The translations under genes and the position numbers were made by a program. From SZUA-430 sp965227535 (GTDB lineage: Bacteria; Pseudomonadota; Alphaproteobacteria; Micropepsales; Micropepsaceae): a DNA stretch of 64,000 bases. The stretch covers positions 3,162,001-3,226,000 of the forward strand of contig OZ245761.1 of NCBI GenBank assembly GCA_965227535.1. Direction: 5' to 3'. A model generated the notes under the pieces. That model was given only the letters and a program-made list of their open reading frames with translations. It had not been told where the DNA came from and made no database searches. Each line of letters opens with the position of its first letter. The stretch's first letter is position 1. Positions 7,720 through 15,729 of the stretch are shown piece after piece.

Positions 7720-9845
7720 GCGAGAACCCGTTCGCGAAATTCGCACCGAAGACCCAGCCGCCGCAACAGACCGAGCCAGCGGAGGAAAATCCGTTCGCGA
7801 AATTCGGGCGCAAGGACATGCAGCTAATCGGCCCGGCGCCGCGCAATGAGGGCGTGCCGGATCTCTTGAAAAAGCCGATGACCGAAGACGAACGCAATTC
7901 GGGTTTCGGTGTTGTCGTCGCGAACAACCTCCCGGCGGGCGAGGAAATGCTCGTTGGCATGGGACACCCGGAAGGCTTCGCGCAGTCGGTGCTTGGCCTG
8001 CCGCAGAAGCTGCTTCAATTCAAAATGGGTGGCGGCGCGCGCACGTTCTCGAAGGAGGCGGAATATAACGCCGAACTCGATCGCGCTCGCGACCTTGAGA
8101 AACGCTATTGGGAAGAAAACCCGGGCGCGATGACATACGTCTACGGCATGGGGCCGGGCATCCTTGCGGGCGGTGCGGCCACGCGCACGCTCAATCCGGC
8201 GGTTGCTCCCTTGCAGAAGATCATGGCCGGCGGCGCTGAAGGCGCAGCGGCCGGTTCAATCTACGGCTACGGTGCAGGCGAAGGCGATGCAGAGAACCGT
8301 GCAGAGTCGGGGGCCTATGGTGGCGCCGCGGGCTCGTTGTTCGGATTGGCCGCGCCCGTTGTCGGCATGGGTGCCGGTCACGCCTACCGCCGCGCCGCGG
8401 ACGCGCTTACGAGCAATCGAGCATTGCGCGGGCTTGGGCTGTCCCGAGAGTCGGGCGCGCTCATGGGCGAAAGCCTGGGGGCGGACAATTCGCTTGGCGC
8501 TCAGGGCGTCGCGAACATCCAACGCGCTGGCTCTGACGCGATGGTTGCTGACGCGGGACCGAACGCGGCGGGCCTGCTTGACCTCGCAATTCAGAGAGGC
8601 GGGACAGGCGCAACGCGAGCGCGTGAAGCGATCAACCGCAGAGCGGCCGGCGCGAACCTGAATTTGCGCGCTGCCTTCGATCAGGTGTTGGGGCGAACGC
8701 GAGGCGTCGAGGCGGCGAACACTGCCACGCGCCAAGGCACGGCGGCCCCGCGTCAGGCCGCGTATGATGCCGCTTACGCTGCGCCGATCGACTACGCGTC
8801 ACACGGCGGCGCCGTTATGGAGGACTTGCTACATCGTGTCCCCCAGACGGCCATCGACCGAGCGAACCAGTTGATGAGGCTTGAGGGTACGCGCTCGCGG
8901 CAGATCATGGCCCGCATCGCGGACGACGGAACAGTCACCTACGAGACGATGCCCGACGTTCGCCAGCTCGACTACATCACGCGCGCGCTCAATGACGTGG
9001 CGCAGTCGAATGACGGCATGGGCGCAATGCGGGGACAGACTGCCGTGGGACGTGCCTATCAAAACCTCTCGCGGGACATTCGGGGCAACCTTCGCGCGAT
9101 GGTGCCTGAGTACGGCCACGCGCTCGACACCGCGGCCGATCCGATCCGCGAAATTCAGGCGCGGGAATTGGGGGCTGCGCTCTTGTCGCCCAAGACCACG
9201 CGCGACCATCTCGCAACCGAACTGCAGGGCATGAGCCAAGCCGAGCGCAGAGCGATCGGCGAAGGCGTGCGGGCGCATCTCGACGAAGTTGTCGCCAACG
9301 TGAACCGCGCCGCATCCGATCCCAACCTCGACGCCCGGCAGGCCGCCGCGGCGCTCAAGGCGATTTCGAGCGATGCCGCCCGGGAGAAGATTGGCGACCT
9401 GTTGGGCGAGCGTGCGGCCGGGCGATTGTTTCAGCAGATGGACGAAGCCAGCAGCAGTCTCGAATTGCGGGCGCGGGTTGCCGACAATTCGAAGACGTTC
9501 CCTCGCATGGCTGCCGATCGCATGGCGCGAGAACTCGCGGACGCCGGCCCTGTCGGGAAGGCGATGCAGGGTGAATTCCCGGGAGCGTTCAAGCGGCTAG
9601 TATCGACCGTCACCGGACGGACGCCTCGCCGGATGCTCACGCGCGAAAATCAGAAATTCGATGAGGTGGTGCGCGCACTGACCGAACATCGCGGACCAGC
9701 GGCGGCGACGTTCGTTCGCGACCTTGAGCGGGCAACGGCTCGACAGGCGGGCAACCAACGGACGGCAGATCGCGTGCAGTCGGGATTGCGCCGGATGCTG
9801 ACCTCACCGGCCGGTGTCGCAGGAGGGTATTCGGTCAGGCCGTAG
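7716..9845 (+). CDS. Internal virion / DNA-ejection-like protein
   Basis: The 709-aa product starts with two copies of an ENPFAKF motif (residues 3-9 and about 24-30), seen in several podovirus-type tail and internal virion proteins. Residues about 135-230 form a long Gly/Ala-rich stretch (AGGAEGAAAGSIYGYGAG, then more) that could insert in a membrane. The remaining 470 residues are predicted almost entirely helical and charged. This plan (short motif, glycine zipper region, long coiled helices) is typical of phage ejection proteins that form the channel for genome delivery. It overlaps the preceding virion-like gene by four bases. Its 3' end overlaps the convergent nucleotidyltransferase gene by 11 bp. 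Function is inferred. Confidence 0.55.
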   Translation: MSENPFAKFAPKTQPPQQTEPAEENPFAKFGRKDMQLIGPAPRNEGVPDLLKKPMTEDERNSGFGVVVANNLPAGEEMLVGMGHPEGFAQSVLGLPQKLLQFKMGGGARTFSKEAEYNAELDRARDLEKRYWEENPGAMTYVYGMGPGILAGGAATRTLNPAVAPLQKIMAGGAEGAAAGSIYGYGAGEGDAENRAESGAYGGAAGSLFGLAAPVVGMGAGHAYRRAADALTSNRALRGLGLSRESGALMGESLGADNSLGAQGVANIQRAGSDAMVADAGPNAAGLLDLAIQRGGTGATRAREAINRRAAGANLNLRAAFDQVLGRTRGVEAANTATRQGTAAPRQAAYDAAYAAPIDYASHGGAVMEDLLHRVPQTAIDRANQLMRLEGTRSRQIMARIADDGTVTYETMPDVRQLDYITRALNDVAQSNDGMGAMRGQTAVGRAYQNLSRDIRGNLRAMVPEYGHALDTAADPIREIQARELGAALLSPKTTRDHLATELQGMSQAERRAIGEGVRAHLDEVVANVNRAASDPNLDARQAAAALKAISSDAAREKIGDLLGERAAGRLFQQMDEASSSLELRARVADNSKTFPRMAADRMARELADAGPVGKAMQGEFPGAFKRLVSTVTGRTPRRMLTRENQKFDEVVRALTEHRGPAAATFVRDLERATARQAGNQRTADRVQSGLRRMLTSPAGVAGGYSVRP

Positions 9846-10206
9846 GCGTGATTTCCGCCGGCAACTTCCACCGTTCGCAGTCGCAGCCTTCGCGCTGAAA
9901 AATCAGAGCGCCTGAATCGCGAATGCAGAGCTGCATCCGCTCGGTGTCGTGCGAGAGCCGCTGCAAGTCGATCGGCCAGGGGAGAATGCTGCCCAGTTCA
10001 ACGCGCCACTCACGCGCTTTGAAAAACCAGGACGCGTAAGTATCCCCCTCTGGATTAGCCATGCCGATCGCTAAATCAAGATCGCTGTCGGCTCTGTAAT
10101 TGCCGCGTGCACGGCTCCCAAACAACCACATGCATTTGATCGCTGCCTGGGGCTGCGCCCAAGCAACAAGCGCAGGCACGACGCGGGCTGTTTCTTCGGG
10201 CAGCAA
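9835..10206 (-). CDS. MNT-type nucleotidyltransferase domain protein
   Basis: The 123-aa product has the minimal nucleotidyltransferase signature: LFGSRARG (Gly30, Ser31) followed by SDLDLAI with Asp42 and Asp44. Such proteins transfer nucleotides to proteins or small molecules, and some are MntA antitoxins paired with HepT. No HepT-like gene lies beside it. The start is uncertain: TTG 10206 gives this length, and the frame stays open upstream through the stop of the neighbouring membrane-protein gene, so translation may be coupled to it. It is convergent with the ejection-like gene and overlaps it. It may be element cargo. Confidence 0.75.
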   Translation of the reverse strand: MLPEETARVVPALVAWAQPQAAIKCMWLFGSRARGNYRADSDLDLAIGMANPEGDTYASWFFKAREWRVELGSILPWPIDLQRLSHDTERMQLCIRDSGALIFQREGCDCERWKLPAEITPTA

Positions 10207-10223
10207 ATGGGAGACGATGCCAG

Positions 10224-10502
10224 TCAGGGGCCGTCGCCGGGCTTTGTGTCGTTGCCCAACTTTCGCTGCAGCTCAAAATGCATCGCATCGTGCAGAGAAT
10301 TGCGACCAAGCCACCAGCCGGACAGGATGCCGACCGCCAGCCACATGACGAAAATCATCACCCCGGCGCCTATGAACGCAGCGCGGCCCAGCCACCAATG
10401 CAGCAGCAGCGCCGCCGCGATGATGACCGCCACAGACAGAGCCAGCCGCCAATACGGCGGATCGTATTTCGCGAATTGGTGCTCGCTGGGCTCGGTGCTC
10501 AT
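10224..10502 (-). CDS. Small two-helix membrane protein
   Basis: The 92-aa protein is taken from ATG 10502 (MSTEPSEHQFAKYDPPYW...). The longer frame from 10616 adds a Ser/Pro-rich stretch with no membrane or protein-like features. Residues about 18-40 and 45-65 are two hydrophobic segments (LALSVAVIIAAALLLHWWLG and IGAGVMIFVMWLAVGIL), leaving a charged C-terminus in the cytoplasm. It lies directly ahead of the nucleotidyltransferase gene on the same strand. Toxin-like or anchoring roles are possible but unsupported. Confidence 0.6.
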   Translation of the reverse strand: MSTEPSEHQFAKYDPPYWRLALSVAVIIAAALLLHWWLGRAAFIGAGVMIFVMWLAVGILSGWWLGRNSLHDAMHFELQRKLGNDTKPGDGP

Positions 10503-10685
10503 GTAACCGACGATAGCCGATGATGACCGAACAGGCCAAGGCGAGCGGGGTTTTTGAAAATGGGAGAAAAACCCCCAGCGCGGCCGGTCGGTTTGCAAAC
10601 TAGCAAAGGATAGCAATTAGCAATCCCGCGCGTGCGAAGCGGCCGTTTTAAAACGGCGATTAACGGGCGGTCTTGAGTCTCATCA
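10503..10685. promoter_or_regulatory. Palindrome-rich intergenic region
   Basis: This stretch between the divergent membrane-protein and nuclease genes holds a 9-bp stem (GGGGTTTTT at 10547-10555 with AAAAACCCC at 10567-10575), the perfect palindrome GTTTGCAAAC (10591-10600), three copies of TAGCAA starting at 10601, 10611 and 10618, and the perfect 16-bp palindrome GCCGTTTTAAAACGGC (10642-10657). It is a plausible operator, promoter or replication-control region of the element. Its exact role cannot be read from sequence. Confidence 0.5.
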
Positions 10686-10751
10686 ATGGCTTGGTGCATT
10701 TTGAATGCGCCGCCGCGTCTGCAGGATCAGGCGATAACAGGGGAGCACTCG

Positions 10752-11033
10752 ATGCGCGCAGCCTTCATCGCATTTGGCTTTGCGCTCTCGCTCACGCCCG
10801 CCCTGGCCGATCCATGCGAGGCACCGCTACCAAGCAAGGGTGAAGCCTTCGCAGGCGTGGTGAGCTACGTGGTGGACGGTGACGGCCTGTGCGTCGGCGC
10901 CGATCGTGGAGGGATCGAGGTTCGCTTGGGCGACTTCAACGCGCCCGAGCTGCGCGAGCCTGGCGGGCGAGAAGCGAAAGCGATGCTTGAGCGGATCGCC
11001 ATGGGTCAGCTCGCCAACCGTTTGATATGTTGA
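10752..11033 (+). pseudogene. Secreted thermonuclease-like protein, C-terminally truncated
   Basis: The product (93 aa from ATG 10752, with GGGGAG upstream) begins with a signal peptide ending ALAD and continues into a staphylococcal-nuclease fold: VVDGDGLCVG (Asp42, Asp44) and VRLGDFNAPELREPGG with the catalytic-type Arg58. Family members normally continue for another 40-60 residues, with further strands and the RSYDRVVA region. Here the frame stops after AMGQLANRLIC, and no continuation is visible in the other frames downstream. The break lies near the tRNA-Gly gene, so an integration or excision event may have cut it. A long frame starting at 10686 only adds an unlikely N-terminus. Confidence 0.65.
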
Positions 11034-11465
11034 AAACAATCAGCCGAATTCAAACGCCCGAGCGAGTGCGCCGGGTTTCTAAAAGTAGATACGAATAGAT
11101 TGGGCCTGCGCGATCGACGGGCGGCGGCCGGCACTTGATAAACAATCAACGGAAATCAAAATATCTAAGCCGCCCGTCGCCATCGTTCGCCGGGTCGAGT
11201 CGGTGCGAACCGATGCAAGCCGATACTTCGCGGAGCAGTACGCGCGTGCGCGCGAGACGAGCTGCTATCGTCGCAACTGTCGCTATTGGCGCTATTGTCT
11301 CTTTTGGCACGCGGTCGGGAGAGAAATAGAGGCTCAGGGCCACGACTCGCCCGAGCGGGCGAAATCCCGCACGGTGCTTACCCCCTGCTTACCCGGCTAT
11401 TTTTTAGGGTCGGTGTGGCGCTCTGTTCTCAGAGCGTAAGCCATTGATATCACTACTTGAAATGT
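11034..11465. other. Gene-free junction between truncated nuclease and tRNA-Gly
   Basis: About 430 bp without a gene I can support. Short open frames on both strands are Arg/Cys/Trp-rich on one side and low-complexity on the other, and lack convincing ribosome sites. No integrase fragment is recognisable. It probably represents the element-chromosome junction, with att sequences overlapping the tRNA 3' end. Confidence 0.5.
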
Positions 11466-11540
11466 TGGAGCGGGCGAGGCGATTCGAACGCCCGACCCTA
11501 ACCTTGGCAAGGTTATGCTCTACCCCTGAGCTACGCCCGC
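11466..11540 (-). tRNA. tRNA-Gly (GCC)
   Basis: A full cloverleaf can be read on the minus strand: acceptor GCGGGCG pairs with CGCCCGC, the D arm contains GTAGCTCAGGGGTAGAGC, the anticodon loop TTGCCAA gives anticodon GCC, and the T loop is GTTCGAATC. Discriminator base T is followed by an encoded CCA. The 3' end faces the phage-like element on the left, the usual geometry for tRNA-targeted integration. Confidence 0.95.
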
Positions 11541-11661
11541 GCTCCGTCACGCGAAAAGCCGAAAAGCCGCCCGCGCTCAAATCAAGGGGTCGGGTTATGG
11601 CGTAAAGGCCGGGGCAATGCAATATGCTCGAAGCCTGACGGGAATTGGGGCCTGATCCAGC

Positions 11662-12540
11662 ATGTTTGACCAACGAACCGCCCGTGCGCTCGCACCCGCG
11701 AGCCTCTTCATCGCGCTCGCCCTCGCCGCGGCGCCGCAGGCCGCCGCCGAGCAACCGCCGCCGAAGAAGGCCGAGCCGGTGCGCATTAACGGCCTACAGG
11801 ACGAGGCGATGGAGCCCTTCCTGTCGCGCGACGGCAAGTACCTGTTCTTCAACACACGCAACGACGGCCGCAACACCAACATCCATTTCGCGGAAGCCGC
11901 CGATCGAGGCTTCGAGTACCGCGGCGTGCTGTTCGGCACGATCTCGCACGACCTCGACGGTGTGCCCACCATGGCGCGCAGCGGTCGCTTCTGCTTCGTC
12001 TCGCCGCGCGACTATCGGCACACGCGCGTGTCGGTGCTGTGCGGCGACTTCGACGGCAAGAAGGTGAACAACGCAAAGCCTGAAGCAGAACTCGCCACCG
12101 AACGCATGGGCCGCCTGATCTTCGACGTCGAACTCTCGGCCGACGGCAAGACGATGATCTTCGCCGAAGGCACGTTCTCCGGCGACGACGTGCCCGATGA
12201 GGCCGATCTCTACCTCGCAACGTTGGGACCGAGAGGCTTCGAGCGTTCGACCGAAGGCCGAAAGCTTTTCGCCAACATCAACACGTCCGACCTTGAATAC
12301 GCCCCCGCCTTGTCGGAAGACGGCCTCGAACTCTTCTTCACGCGGCCCAGCGGCATCTGGCCGCTCAGTCAGCCGAAGATCTTCCGCGCCACCCGAACGA
12401 ACCCCGACCAGCCCTTCGGCAAAGCGCAAGAGCTGAAGATCGACGGCCACGTCGAAGGGCCAAGCCTCGCCGCCGACGGCACGCTCTACTTTCACAAGCT
12501 TGTCGACGGCCGCTTCGAGATCTGGCGCCAACCGCGTTAG
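11662..12540 (+). CDS. Periplasmic PD40 / TolB-like beta-propeller protein
   Basis: The 292-aa protein has an N-terminal signal peptide (hydrophobic residues about 10-29, Ala-rich cleavage region). It then has repeated blades with the PD40 pattern, such as EPFLSRDGKYLFFNTR, DVELSADGKTMIFAEG, APALSEDGLELFFTRP and GPSLAADGTLYFHK. This is the WD40-like propeller found in TolB and in many periplasmic binding or sensor proteins. No catalytic residues are evident. It is convergent with the following gene, with one base between the stops. The exact role is unknown. Confidence 0.8.
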   Translation: MFDQRTARALAPASLFIALALAAAPQAAAEQPPPKKAEPVRINGLQDEAMEPFLSRDGKYLFFNTRNDGRNTNIHFAEAADRGFEYRGVLFGTISHDLDGVPTMARSGRFCFVSPRDYRHTRVSVLCGDFDGKKVNNAKPEAELATERMGRLIFDVELSADGKTMIFAEGTFSGDDVPDEADLYLATLGPRGFERSTEGRKLFANINTSDLEYAPALSEDGLELFFTRPSGIWPLSQPKIFRATRTNPDQPFGKAQELKIDGHVEGPSLAADGTLYFHKLVDGRFEIWRQPR

Positions 12541-12541
12541 G

Positions 12542-13492
12542 TCACTCAGCGGTCTCCAGCGCCTCCAGACGCCGCTGATACGAATCGGCGAGGCACGCGA
12601 CAAGCGGCTGCCCCGCGCGCAAGCAAACGCCGTCGCGCCGCGACAGCCACTCGCGCTGCGCCTGCCGAACCGCGACGCGACCCGCTTCGTCCTCCGCCCA
12701 AGACAGCTTCTCGAAATAAGCTTCAGCCACATGCCGGTCCAACCGCGCCAGATCGCGCGACGAACACACGGCCTGCTCGACGTCGCTGCGCGCCGCCGCG
12801 CAGTCGAATGAGGCCACCGGCGCACGCGGATCGGCGCGCAGCGTGTCCTTGATCTGCACAAGCGGAATATGTGCTTCCTGCGGCCCGGCGGCATAAGCGG
12901 CCACCTGATACGCATCGAAGAACACGACAAGTTCGCTCGGCTTCAACACGAACGCTCTGAAGTTGCGCGCGTTAGGCCCAGCGCCCCGCTTCACCCAATC
13001 GGCGTCCGACATGCCGCCGGGCTGCAGCAACGCCTTCGACATTTGGGCAATCGAAATGTCGCTGATCCGCTTCACGCCCGCCGCCGTGAACAGCTCAGGC
13101 AATTCGACATCGACGCCGTCCGGTTGCACGAACGTGAACGTCCGCGTGAACTCATAGCCATGCGCGCCACCCGCGTACCCGCCTTGCGTAAAGTGCACGG
13201 CGAACATCGCATCGTCGTTGCGCGCAATCTCATAAGCGACGTTGACGTCCCAAGGCCCCGGCGTCCCGCCCATCTCTTGCGTCTGCGCATAGAACTCGCG
13301 CTCGACGCCCTTCGCCCACGCTTCGATCGGCCCATCGATCGTCGGCCGTCCCGTACGCGGATAAGAGATGTCGACGGTATAGGTCGGCTTCTCCGCCTTG
13401 ATCACACGCTTCTCGACCTTCAACGGCGCAGCCGCACCAACGCCCAAAGCGACGCAAACGCTAAGCGCGGCAAGAATCCGTTTGGCGAACAT
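12542..13492 (-). CDS. Secreted DUF4163/DUF3298 protein with LprI-like C-terminus
   Basis: Taken from ATG 13492 (316 aa), which opens a signal peptide (MFAKRILAALSVCVALGVGA). Residues about 25-120 resemble the PdaC/DUF4163 region and about 130-215 the DUF3298 region (a VQPDGVDVELPELFT segment), a pair typical of RsiV-like lysozyme-binding proteins. The C-terminal 80 residues, with spaced cysteines (FDCAAARSDVEQAVCSS, GVCLRAG, VACLADSYQRR), match the lysozyme-inhibitor LprI/DUF1311 type. A periplasmic role in binding lysozyme or envelope substrates is plausible. A longer in-frame start at 13564 overlaps the divergent gene and lacks a signal peptide. Confidence 0.75.
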   Translation of the reverse strand: MFAKRILAALSVCVALGVGAAAPLKVEKRVIKAEKPTYTVDISYPRTGRPTIDGPIEAWAKGVEREFYAQTQEMGGTPGPWDVNVAYEIARNDDAMFAVHFTQGGYAGGAHGYEFTRTFTFVQPDGVDVELPELFTAAGVKRISDISIAQMSKALLQPGGMSDADWVKRGAGPNARNFRAFVLKPSELVVFFDAYQVAAYAAGPQEAHIPLVQIKDTLRADPRAPVASFDCAAARSDVEQAVCSSRDLARLDRHVAEAYFEKLSWAEDEAGRVAVRQAQREWLSRRDGVCLRAGQPLVACLADSYQRRLEALETAE

Positions 13493-13545
13493 GAAATCCC
13501 TCGTTATGTGGCGGCCGGACAGGACCAACACTTCGTGCCCAAAAC

Positions 13546-14064
13546 ATGACGGCCAAAGCAACATCGACGGATTTGTTCGCCGAACTCGACCGTCTGGGCA
13601 TCGCGCACAGCACGATGACCCACCCGCCCGTCTTCACCGTCGAAGAGGCAAAGTCCCTGCGCGGCAAGATCGAAGGCGGCCACACCAAAAATCTGTTCCT
13701 CAAGGACAAGAGCGACCGCCTCTTCCTCGCCGTAACGTTGGAGAACATCCCCGTCGACTTGAAAGCGCTAGGCCCCATGGTCGGCGCACGAGGCCGCCTG
13801 TCCTTCGCCTCCGCGGATCTGCTCCGTGCGCATCTGGGGGTCGAGCCCGGCTCGGTCACACCCTTCGCCCTCATCAACGACCGGGCGAACACGGTGACCC
13901 CGGTCCTGGACCAGGCGATGCTGGACATAACGCCGCTCAATTTTCACCCGCTCGAGAACACCAAGACGACCGCGATTTCGACCGAAGGCCTGCTCGCCTT
14001 CGTGGCCGCCCAGGGTCACAAGCCCCTCACCCCGACCTTCCCGCGCCGGTCGGAGCCGGTATAG
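13546..14064 (+). CDS. Prolyl-tRNA editing protein (YbaK/ProX family)
   Basis: The 172-aa protein is a free-standing trans-editing domain that deacylates mischarged tRNA-Pro. It has the family core: THPPVFTVEEAK, GGHTKNLFLKDKSDRLFL with the conserved Lys, the LSFASADLL region and GSVTPFALIND. Length agrees with ProX/PrdX-type deacylases. It is a cytosolic quality-control factor. It stands alone, divergent from the DUF3298 gene, about 95 bp ahead of the cnoX operon. Confidence 0.9.
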   Translation: MTAKATSTDLFAELDRLGIAHSTMTHPPVFTVEEAKSLRGKIEGGHTKNLFLKDKSDRLFLAVTLENIPVDLKALGPMVGARGRLSFASADLLRAHLGVEPGSVTPFALINDRANTVTPVLDQAMLDITPLNFHPLENTKTTAISTEGLLAFVAAQGHKPLTPTFPRRSEPV

Positions 14065-14158
14065 GTTAGCCGCGACAAAGGCTTAACCCGGCTTGGCAAG
14101 CGGCCCCACGGCCACCATCTCAAGCGGCACAAGGAAACAAGGGGCGCGCAGAAGGCAC

Positions 14159-15076
14159 ATGCAGATTCTCGGACAAAAGACCGCGGCACCGGCGGCAAGC
14201 CCCGACGGCCTGATCAAGGACTCCTCGGAACACACCTTCATGGCCGACGTGATCGAGGCCTCGCGTGAGGTTCCCGTTCTCGTCGACTTCTGGGCCCCAT
14301 GGTGCGGCCCGTGCAAGCAGCTGACCCCCATCCTGGAAAAGGTGGTGCGCGAGGCCAAGGGCGCGGTGAAACTCGTCAAGGTCAACATCGACGAGAACCA
14401 GCGCATCGCGCAGCAGATGCGCATCCAATCTATTCCCGCCGTCTTCGCCTTCCGCAACGGCCAGCCGGTCGACGGCTTCATGGGCGCGTTGAAGGAATCG
14501 GACGTCCGCGAATTCATCAAGCGCTTGGGCGGCGACGCCGTCGGCGCATCGCCGGTCGAAGAACTCCTCGCCATCGCCGACGAAGCAGTAAAGACGGACG
14601 ACCTCACGACCGCAGCACAAGCCTACGGCCAAATCCTGCAGGAAGATCCACAAAACCCGATCGCGCTCGCGGGCCTCGCGCGCTGCTATCTGGCCAGCGG
14701 CGACATCGAACGCGCCAAGCAAACGCTCGCCATCGTCCCGCCCGAGTTTCAAACGCACGAAGCGATCGTCGCCGTCCAGGCGCAACTGAAACTTGCCGAC
14801 CAAGCGAACGCCGCTGGCGACGTCGGCGCACTCGAAGCGAAATCGAAAGCCGACCCGAACGATCACCAAGCCCGCCTCGATCTGGCAGTCGCGTTGGCCG
14901 CGCGCGGAAAATCGGAAGAAGCGATTGCGGAAATTCTCGAAGCCATCCGCCGCGACCGCAACTGGAACGAAGGCGCGGCGCGCAAACAATTGCTGACGTT
15001 GTTCGAAGCACTAGGCGCAGCCGATCCGGCCGTACGTGAAGGACGGCGCAAACTTTCATCGTTGCTGTTCTCGTGA
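14159..15076 (+). CDS. cnoX: Thioredoxin-TPR co-chaperone CnoX (YbbN-like)
   Basis: The 305-aa protein starts at ATG 14159 with AGAAGG upstream. Residues about 20-125 are a thioredoxin fold with an intact WCGPC site (Cys49, Cys52), and residues about 135-300 are TPR-like helical repeats (AYGQILQEDPQNPIALAGLA and following). CnoX binds unfolded, oxidised proteins and passes them to GroEL and DnaK. Caulobacter CnoX keeps a redox-active CxxC, unlike the E. coli protein. Its last four bases overlap the Lon-N-like gene, giving a coupled operon. An upstream in-frame start at 14093 is less likely. Confidence 0.9.
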   Translation: MQILGQKTAAPAASPDGLIKDSSEHTFMADVIEASREVPVLVDFWAPWCGPCKQLTPILEKVVREAKGAVKLVKVNIDENQRIAQQMRIQSIPAVFAFRNGQPVDGFMGALKESDVREFIKRLGGDAVGASPVEELLAIADEAVKTDDLTTAAQAYGQILQEDPQNPIALAGLARCYLASGDIERAKQTLAIVPPEFQTHEAIVAVQAQLKLADQANAAGDVGALEAKSKADPNDHQARLDLAVALAARGKSEEAIAEILEAIRRDRNWNEGAARKQLLTLFEALGAADPAVREGRRKLSSLLFS

Positions 15077-15729
15077 CGGCCTGCGTGCAATCGGCGCCGT
15101 CGCTGGAAAGCCTGCCGCGGGTGATCCCGGTCTTCCCATTGCCGGCGCTCCTCCTCCCGCGCGGCCGCTTGCCGCTGAACATCTTTGAACCGCGCTATCT
15201 CGCGATGATCGACGACGCGCTGCGCCACAGCCGCGTGATCGGCATGATCCAGCCGTGCGATCCTGATCTGAAAGTACCGCCGCTCTATCCCGTCGGCTGC
15301 CTCGGCCGCCTGACGGAATGGCGTGAGACCGGCGACGGCCGCCTGCACATCACCCTCACCGGCCTTATCCGCTTTCGCGTCGCCGCCGAACTGCAAACGA
15401 CAACGCCTTACCGCCAAGTCGAAGCCGCCTACGACACCTTCGCCGGCGATCTGGAAACATGCTGCGAGCAAGGAATCGACCGCGACCGCCTCGGCCAAAG
15501 CCTCAAAACCTATTTCAAGCAGCGCAAGATCGACGACTATTGGGAATCGATCGAACAAGTCTCCTGCGAAGTCCTGGTCAACTCGCTCGCCATGATCTGC
15601 CCCTTCGACATCGCCGAAAAACAAGCCTTGCTCGAAGCCCCCGCTCTCGCCGATCGCGCCGAACTCCTCACCGCACTCATCGAAATGGCTGCCGCTCAAA
15701 ACGGTTCGCACGGAGGCACGCTGCAATGA
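15073..15729 (+). CDS. Lon N-terminal (LAN) domain protein
   Basis: This 218-aa protein carries only the Lon substrate-binding domain: VIPVFPLPALLLPRGRLPLNIFEPRYLAM near the start, and GDGRLHITLTGLIRFRV followed by a helical C-terminus. No ATPase or protease domain follows. Such stand-alone LAN proteins are conserved in alphaproteobacteria next to thioredoxin-TPR genes; they may capture unfolded substrates. GTG 15073 overlaps the cnoX stop, and the gene's end overlaps the Trm112-like start, so it belongs to the five-gene run 14159-16671. Confidence 0.88.
   Translation: MTACVQSAPSLESLPRVIPVFPLPALLLPRGRLPLNIFEPRYLAMIDDALRHSRVIGMIQPCDPDLKVPPLYPVGCLGRLTEWRETGDGRLHITLTGLIRFRVAAELQTTTPYRQVEAAYDTFAGDLETCCEQGIDRDRLGQSLKTYFKQRKIDDYWESIEQVSCEVLVNSLAMICPFDIAEKQALLEAPALADRAELLTALIEMAAAQNGSHGGTLQ

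Larger units (their letters stand above)
1..11465. mobile_element. Prophage remnant or satellite element next to tRNA-Gly (right part)
   Basis: The segment from the left edge to the 3' end of the tRNA-Gly gene carries mostly short, tightly overlapping genes of phage type: an RHH protein, an AlpA-like HTH protein, a Toprim/DUF3987 primase-helicase and two large Pro/Ala/Gly-rich virion-like proteins. To the right of the tRNA the genes are ordinary chromosomal ones. tRNA 3' ends are common integration sites, and here the 3' end points into the element. I see no integrase, terminase, portal, capsid or lysis gene, so this is a remnant, a satellite, or an element whose remaining genes lie left of the window. 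The second attachment repeat was not found inside the window. Confidence 0.6.

Noticed and set aside
11146..11439. Short frames on both strands near tRNA-Gly (Arg/Cys/Trp-rich on one strand)
   Set aside because: No ribosome sites, no recognisable family, and no integrase-like motifs; probably junction sequence.
11794..12930. 378-aa minus-strand frame across the PD40 and DUF3298 genes
   Set aside because: It spans two genes with signal peptides and domain motifs in other frames; an antisense shadow.
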